DNA of 15,139 nucleotides from the NCBI RefSeq assembly GCF_030077865.1, contig NZ_JASDDP010000002.1. One strand, written 5' to 3'. The notes under the pieces were generated by a model. The model had not been told where the DNA came from. It did no database searches and worked only from the letters and a program-made list of their open reading frames with translations. A program made the position numbers and the translations under genes. Every line of letters begins with the position of its first letter. Position 1 is the stretch's first letter. The DNA is from Mycoplasma_H phocimorsus (GTDB lineage: Bacteria > Bacillota_I > Bacilli_A > Mycoplasmatales > Metamycoplasmataceae). This document shows, one piece after another, positions 12,012 to 15,139 of this stretch.

Positions 12012-12190
12012 AATGCTCCTAAAAAATATTATTTATAATTTTAATATATTTTGCGTTTTTTTAAAAAATAAGATAAAAAGATTCATGTTTTTATTAAAAA
12101 AATACTTAAAATATTTAAATAATATTTTTTACAAATTAATAATATTATTTAGAAAAATTATTGAAAAAAATGTTTTTAATAAAAATTTAA

Positions 12191-12218
12191 ATATGTAAAG
12201 TTTTTTTGCTTTACATAT
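12191..12218. repeat. 10-bp inverted repeat overlapping the rpsP -10 box
   Basis: ATATGTAAAG (12191-12200) is perfectly inverted as CTTTACATAT (12209-12218), with an 8-base spacer TTTTTTTG. Its right arm covers the first three bases of the rpsP TATAAT at 12216-12221. As DNA it could be an operator. As RNA it would lie upstream of the expected start site, and its T-run is in the loop rather than after the stem, so it is not an intrinsic terminator. Confidence 0.5.
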
Positions 12219-12221
12219 AAT
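12216..12221 (+). promoter_or_regulatory. Probable rpsP-trmD-rplS promoter (-10)
   Basis: A perfect TATAAT lies 46 bases before the rpsP ATG, which would give a leader of about 40 bases. No good -35 hexamer is present at the standard spacing. It is the best -10 match upstream of the operon, and no other gene lies between it and rpsP. Confidence 0.5.
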
Positions 12222-12267
12222 TTATATGTTATTATTAATATGCATTTAGCAAAATAAGGAGATTATT

Positions 12268-12528
12268 ATGGTCAAATTAAGACTAAGACGTGGTGGAAAA
12301 AAATTCTATCCAGTTTATAAACTAGTTGCTATTGATGCACGTAAAGCAAGAGATGGAGAATTCATTGAAGATTTAGGAAGTTACAATCCTCATACAAAAG
12401 AATTAACATTCAAAGAAGAACGTGTTAAATCATGACTAGATGAAGGTGCTCAACCAACTGCTACATTTAAAAACTTACTAAAATCAAAACAACTTTGAAG
12501 CAAATTTACAGCTGCTCCTAAAAAATAG
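12268..12528 (+). CDS. rpsP: 30S ribosomal protein S16
   Basis: Small-subunit ribosomal protein S16, which binds 16S rRNA and helps assemble the 30S body. The 86-residue product starts MVKLRLRRGGKKFYPVYK and contains the family pattern of a basic N-terminus, the VAIDARKARDGEFIEDLGSY block and a Trp-Leu-rich C-terminal half; the length is typical. UGA encodes its Trp residues. The start is supported by AAGGAG at 12256-12261, six bases before the ATG, and by alignment to the family N-terminus. It is the first gene of a three-gene operon, and trmD starts six bases after its TAG stop. In many Firmicutes rimM lies between rpsP and trmD; it is absent here. Confidence 0.97.
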
Positions 12529-12534
12529 TTTTAT

Positions 12535-13209
12535 ATGAAAATAAATTTTTTAACTTTGTTTCCTTCTTACTATGATTCGTTTATGAATGAATCAATTATT
12601 AATAAGGCTATAAAAAGAAAGTTAATTGAATTTAATGTTGTTGATTGACGTCAGTTTTCTACGAATAAACATAACAATGTAGATGATAGTGTTTATGGTG
12701 GAGGAAAAGGAATGCTTTTAAGTGTCGAACCAATTGATTTAGCGCTAGAAAGTGTTGGGGGATATAAAATTCTTATATCACCACAAGGAAAACCATTTAC
12801 ACAAATGGATGCTCATAGACTATCAAAAATGGATAATATAACATTCATTGCTGGTCGTTATGAAGGTTTTGATGAGAGAGTAAATTATTTTATTGATGAA
12901 ACAATTTCAATAGGTGATTATATTTTAACAAATGGTGATATTGCTGCTATTGTTTTAGCAGATAGTATAACAAGATTAATTCCTGGCGTAATTAAACAAG
13001 AATCTCATCAAAATGATTCTTTTGAAAATGAAGGATATTTAGATTTTCCTCAATATACAAAGCCAAGAATATACAAGGGTTATGAAGTTCCTGAAGTGTT
13101 ATTAAATGGTAATCATAAAGAGATTGAAAAATGACGAAAAGAACAACAAATTATTAAAACTAAAAAATGTCGCCCAGACATTATTGAAAGGATAAATAAT
13201 GAGAAATAA
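12535..13209 (+). CDS. trmD: tRNA (guanine-N1)-methyltransferase TrmD
   Basis: SPOUT-family enzyme that uses S-adenosylmethionine to make m1G37 in tRNAs with G next to the anticodon, preventing +1 frameshifts; it works as a dimer in the cytoplasm. In the 224-residue product the trefoil-knot motifs are visible: YGGGKGM (54-60), SPQGKPF (82-88), IAGRYEGFDERV (105-116) and SIGDYILTNGDIAA (125-138). The N133-G pair replaces the usual GG. Arg147 and Asp161 correspond to the catalytic Arg154 and Asp169 of the E. coli enzyme. The N-terminus MKINFLTLFP fits the family, so the ATG at 12535 is chosen even though no Shine-Dalgarno precedes it. Only six bases separate it from the rpsP stop, suggesting translational coupling. 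Its 3' end overlaps rplS by 11 bases. Confidence 0.97.
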
Positions 13210-13555
13210 ATTATTAGAAGCTGTAGAAAAAAGTCAAATTAGAACTGACTTACCTCAATTTACAACAGGAACAAATGTTAAAGTTCATGTTCGTATTAAA
13301 GAGGGTGACAAAGAAAGAATACAGATTTTTGAAGGTTTAGTAATTAATAAAAAAGAATCAGGTACAAGAGAGCAATTTACAGTGCGTAGAGTTTCAGCTA
13401 ATGGTGTTGGGATTGAGAGAACTTTTCCTCTTCATTCACCACTAATTTCATTAATTGAAGTTGTTAGAAAAAATAAAGTGCGTCGTAAAAAATTATGATT
13501 TATGAGAGAACGTAGTGGTAAAAGTGCTCGTCTTAAAGAAATTAAAAATAAATAA
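13199..13555 (+). CDS. rplS: 50S ribosomal protein L19
   Basis: Large-subunit ribosomal protein L19, located at the 30S-50S interface. The 118-residue product shows the family blocks FTTGTNVKVHVRIKEGDKER, QIFEGLVI, TVRRVSANGVGIERTFPLHSP and VRRKKLWFMRERSGKSARLKE. The Trp in the last block is a UGA codon, and a standard-code reading would lose 19 residues of this conserved tail. The ATG at 13199 lies inside the end of trmD, with AAAGG (13187-13191) seven bases upstream. It is the last gene of the operon, followed by a strong terminator. Confidence 0.97.
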
Positions 13556-13576
13556 TATTTCATCTAAGCAACAATT

Positions 13577-13603
13577 AAACAACTTGTTTCAAGTTGTTTT
13601 TTT
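13577..13603 (+). terminator. Rho-independent terminator of the rpsP-trmD-rplS operon
   Basis: A perfect 10-bp stem (AAACAACTTG at 13577-13586 with CAAGTTGTTT at 13590-13599) and a 3-base loop are followed by a run of seven T that begins in the last stem bases. It lies 21 bp after the rplS stop. A second hairpin follows at 13624-13673. Confidence 0.9.
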
Positions 13604-13623
13604 ACCTACTTTTCAAGTTTGAT

Positions 13624-13673
13624 ATAAAAAACTCAAATATGTCTAAAAATAGACCTGTATTTGAGTTTTTTAT
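13624..13673. terminator. Bidirectional terminator between convergent genes
   Basis: A perfect 16-bp inverted repeat (13624-13639 with 13658-13673) has a second, inner 4-bp stem (GTCT with AGAC, 13641-13644 and 13651-13654) and an AAAAAT loop. The stem base contains A6/T6, so a U-run follows in either direction. It sits between the plus-strand rplS operon and the minus-strand gene at 13691-14869, whose stop codon is 18 bp away, and probably ends both transcripts. Its core AACTCAAATA recurs in the hairpin at 15060-15102. Confidence 0.85.
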
Positions 13674-13690
13674 GTTTTCATTTACTATAT

Positions 13691-14869
13691 TTAAATTACT
13701 TTGGTGAGTTTGACTTCACCTAAAATGATTGGTATTTGTTCAGGATTGATTTCAAATAATTCTTCTAATTGCTTTGTAATTTTATAAGAGTCGCCTAATA
13801 AGTAAACTTTATATCCACTAAGGAAAATTTTGTCTAATGGAAAAGAAGCTGTTTGATTTTCAGCACCTTCATTTGCTGTTTTTAAAATTACATTTACTTT
13901 TGAGGGGTCGTTAACATCTTCAATTCTTATGCTAAATTTTCCATTTCCTTCATTAGTAAGTTTGTCATTTATATTATTTTTCTTTTCAGGTGATGACTTA
14001 AATGTTCCTATTTGTTCATTATCTAACCCTGCACCAAATGCATATAAAGTTCATTCTTTGTTTTTATATGGATCATTTTCAACTTGGAGAGTTAATTTAT
14101 AATTTTTTGACTTTTCTAATAATCTTTTGTTTCTAGCTTCAATAGCTTTATGAATTCCGTTACCAGCACCCGCAATAGCACCTAAACCAAATAATGAAAG
14201 AAAACCGCCAATCAAATATTCTTTAAGACCAAAATTAGATAATAAATTTACCAATATTCCTAAACCTTTAGGTTTTGGAGTCTTGAAAGTTTGCAATCTC
14301 GCTTCAGGTGGTGTTTCTATATTAGAAACTGTATTTTGTAAATGTGTTTTAAGATCTTGATCAGAAACTTCATTTTCTAAATCAACATTTTCAATTAAAC
14401 TCTTTTGGTTTAACTTGAAATTATTAAATTCTTGCGTGAATTCTTCTTGTAATTTTAACTTTTTATAACCATGTGAAATTATGATTTCATCTAATAATTT
14501 TACTAAATTTGCATTTCTATTATTTGAAGAAAGAAAGTCTCTTTTAGCTTCTTTAAAGCCTTGATATTCCTTAATAAGATTGGGTTTTAAAACAATATCA
14601 CCAGTTTCTAAAGAAGGAATATAATTTAATGGAAAATTATATTTTTCATAAACTCAATTAACAAAAATATAACCTTCTTTTGTTTTAGGTATATTTAAAT
14701 TTGTAATTTGATTAGATATATAACTTCTTGTTAAATTGTTAGTATAAATGTTGTCAATTTCAGAATAATAAATTGTAAACTGTTTATCAGTTTGTTTTAT
14801 TGAAACTAAAGGTGAGGCAATAATTGGTACAATTAACCCTAATAATAAGGCTTTAATTTTTTTGTTCAT
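13691..14869 (-). CDS. Uncharacterised membrane protein with signal peptide
   Basis: I do not recognise this 392-residue protein (UGA as Trp). It starts MNKKIKALLLGLIVPIIAS, a Lys-rich start plus hydrophobic core typical of a Sec signal peptide. No Cys follows, so it is not a standard lipoprotein. A charged, probably helical region follows (about 25-190), then a Pro/Lys hinge, then a Gly-rich membrane segment at about 218-237 (GGFLSLFGLGAIAGAG), followed by the positively charged KAIEARNKRLLEKSKNYK and a C-terminal region of about 135 residues of mixed, possibly beta, character. By the positive-inside rule the N-terminal part would be outside and the C-terminal part inside. ATG 14869 is chosen because AGAAGG lies four bases upstream and it places the signal peptide at the N-terminus; a TTG five codons earlier (14884) is less likely. 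It is monocistronic, with a terminator hairpin on each side. Confidence 0.8.
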
Positions 14870-15059
14870 ATTACCTTCTTTCAATGAAAATAATTTTTTT
14901 TACTAATAATTATACAATTCATGAACATGCATTTTATGAAAATTTACAACACAACAACTCAAATACAATAAGAAAATAGAGCATAAGCATACTTATGATC
15001 TTTATTACTTTCAAAAAATGCAAATTTACTGAAATTTGCCAAAATTCACAAAACAAAAA
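14870..15059. other. Upstream region of the membrane-protein gene
   Basis: Non-coding. The minus strand carries AGAAGG (14879-14874) and a perfect TATAAT at 14914-14909, 40 bases before the ATG, without a clear -35. Further out there is a 6-bp inverted repeat CATAAG/CTTATG (14982-14987 and 14992-14997, 4-base loop) and an 8-bp inverted repeat GCAAATTT/AAATTTGC (15020-15027 and 15032-15039, loop ACTG). A lone copy of the terminator arm AACTCAAATA is at 14956-14965. No gene can be supported here on either strand. Confidence 0.5.
14909..14914 (-). promoter_or_regulatory. Probable promoter -10 of the membrane-protein gene
   Basis: Minus-strand TATAAT preceded by ATTG, in the same local context (TTGTATAATTA) as the pepN -10 at 2786-2781. 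No -35 box is recognisable. The leader would be about 30 bases. Confidence 0.5.
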
Positions 15060-15102
15060 TAAAACTCAAATAAAGCTAATTTAAAGACTTATTTGAGTTT
15101 TA
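15060..15102. terminator. Bidirectional terminator-like hairpin at the right edge
   Basis: A perfect 14-bp inverted repeat (TAAAACTCAAATAA at 15060-15073 with its complement at 15089-15102) has a 15-base loop and T-rich sequence after the stem on both strands. It shares the core AACTCAAATA with the hairpin at 13624-13673. It probably ends a minus-strand gene lying to the right of the window: a minus-strand frame closes with TAA at 15120-15118, but only six codons of it are visible, too few to call. Confidence 0.7.
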
Positions 15103-15139
15103 GTTTGTTTTTATTACTTATCTTTTAGTATTGATAATT

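Larger units (their letters stand above)
12012..12267. other. Divergent intergenic region between the ABC operon and rpsP
   Basis: A 256-bp non-coding region, extremely AT-rich, between the divergent permease and rpsP starts. Towards the permease, the minus strand has AGGAG at 12020-12016 and weak -10-like hexamers (TATAAA at 12037-12032, TATATT at 12048-12043), neither convincing. Towards rpsP there is a perfect TATAAT and an inverted repeat (listed separately). The middle (about 12060-12185) is low-complexity A/T with short poly-A and poly-T runs and no gene that I can support. Confidence 0.7.

Noticed and set aside
11911..12198. Plus-strand open frame of 95 codons reaching into the divergent intergenic region
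   Set aside because: It starts inside the permease N-terminus on the other strand, has no ribosome binding site, and its C-terminal half is low-complexity Lys/Asn/Ile/Phe from poly-A/T DNA.
12191..12218. Intrinsic terminator for a leftward or rightward transcript
   Set aside because: The T-run is in the loop, not after the stem, and no gene ends nearby on either strand.
14870..14884. Earlier TTG start for the membrane protein (adds five residues)
   Set aside because: The ATG at 14869 has AGAAGG at good spacing, and these bases would fall inside the coding region if TTG were used; it also places the signal peptide at the N-terminus.
1..15139. tRNA or rRNA genes, CRISPR arrays, insertion sequences, replication origin
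   Set aside because: I saw no cloverleaf with CCA or the GTTCGA T-loop pattern, no rRNA motifs, no regularly spaced direct repeats, no transposase-like protein, and no DnaA-box cluster or dnaA/dnaN neighbour.

Overview
The window reads as a chromosomal segment of a mycoplasma (class Mollicutes). It is very AT-rich, and the proteins hold together only if UGA is read as Trp (for example inside the M1 aminopeptidase active-site region, and in the C-terminal tail of L19). With UGA as Trp, what looks like many short fragments on the minus strand resolves into four long genes. The genus cannot be fixed from this window; a Mycoplasmopsis/hominis-group species is only a guess.

Layout, left to right. 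(1) Positions 1-208: an intergenic region with a strong minus-strand terminator, a long hairpin whose G-U pairs show that the minus strand is the RNA strand (an unidentified small RNA or a structured 3' UTR), and a promoter-like site firing leftwards out of the window. (2) 209-2755, minus: an 848-residue M1 zinc aminopeptidase (pepN type). (3) 2839-12011, minus: a two-gene ABC transporter operon, with an exceptionally large 2,666-residue FtsX/MacB-like permease transcribed first and a 390-residue LolD/MacB-family ATPase overlapping it by one base at a TAATG junction. (4) 12012-12267: a 256-bp, extremely AT-rich divergent intergenic region. (5) 12268-13555, plus: the ribosomal/tRNA-modification operon rpsP-trmD-rplS, without rimM, tightly packed and ending in a strong intrinsic terminator. 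(6) 13691-14869, minus: an unrecognised 392-residue protein with a signal peptide and one internal membrane segment, enclosed by two nearly identical bidirectional terminator hairpins. (7) 14870-15139: its promoter region, small inverted repeats, and the second hairpin.

How the parts fit. rpsP-trmD-rplS is housekeeping translation. The ABC pair is a type VII (mechanotransmission-type) exporter or extractor. Its permease carries two complete MacB-like halves on one chain, one with a roughly 1,730-residue extracellular insertion and one with a roughly 580-residue insertion. The aminopeptidase downstream has its own promoter and ribosome binding site and probably trims peptides in the cytoplasm; a link to the transporter is only positional. 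The most unusual items are the giant permease, the unassigned N-terminal extension on its ATPase, the unassigned small RNA candidate at the left edge, and the terminator-bounded membrane protein on the right.
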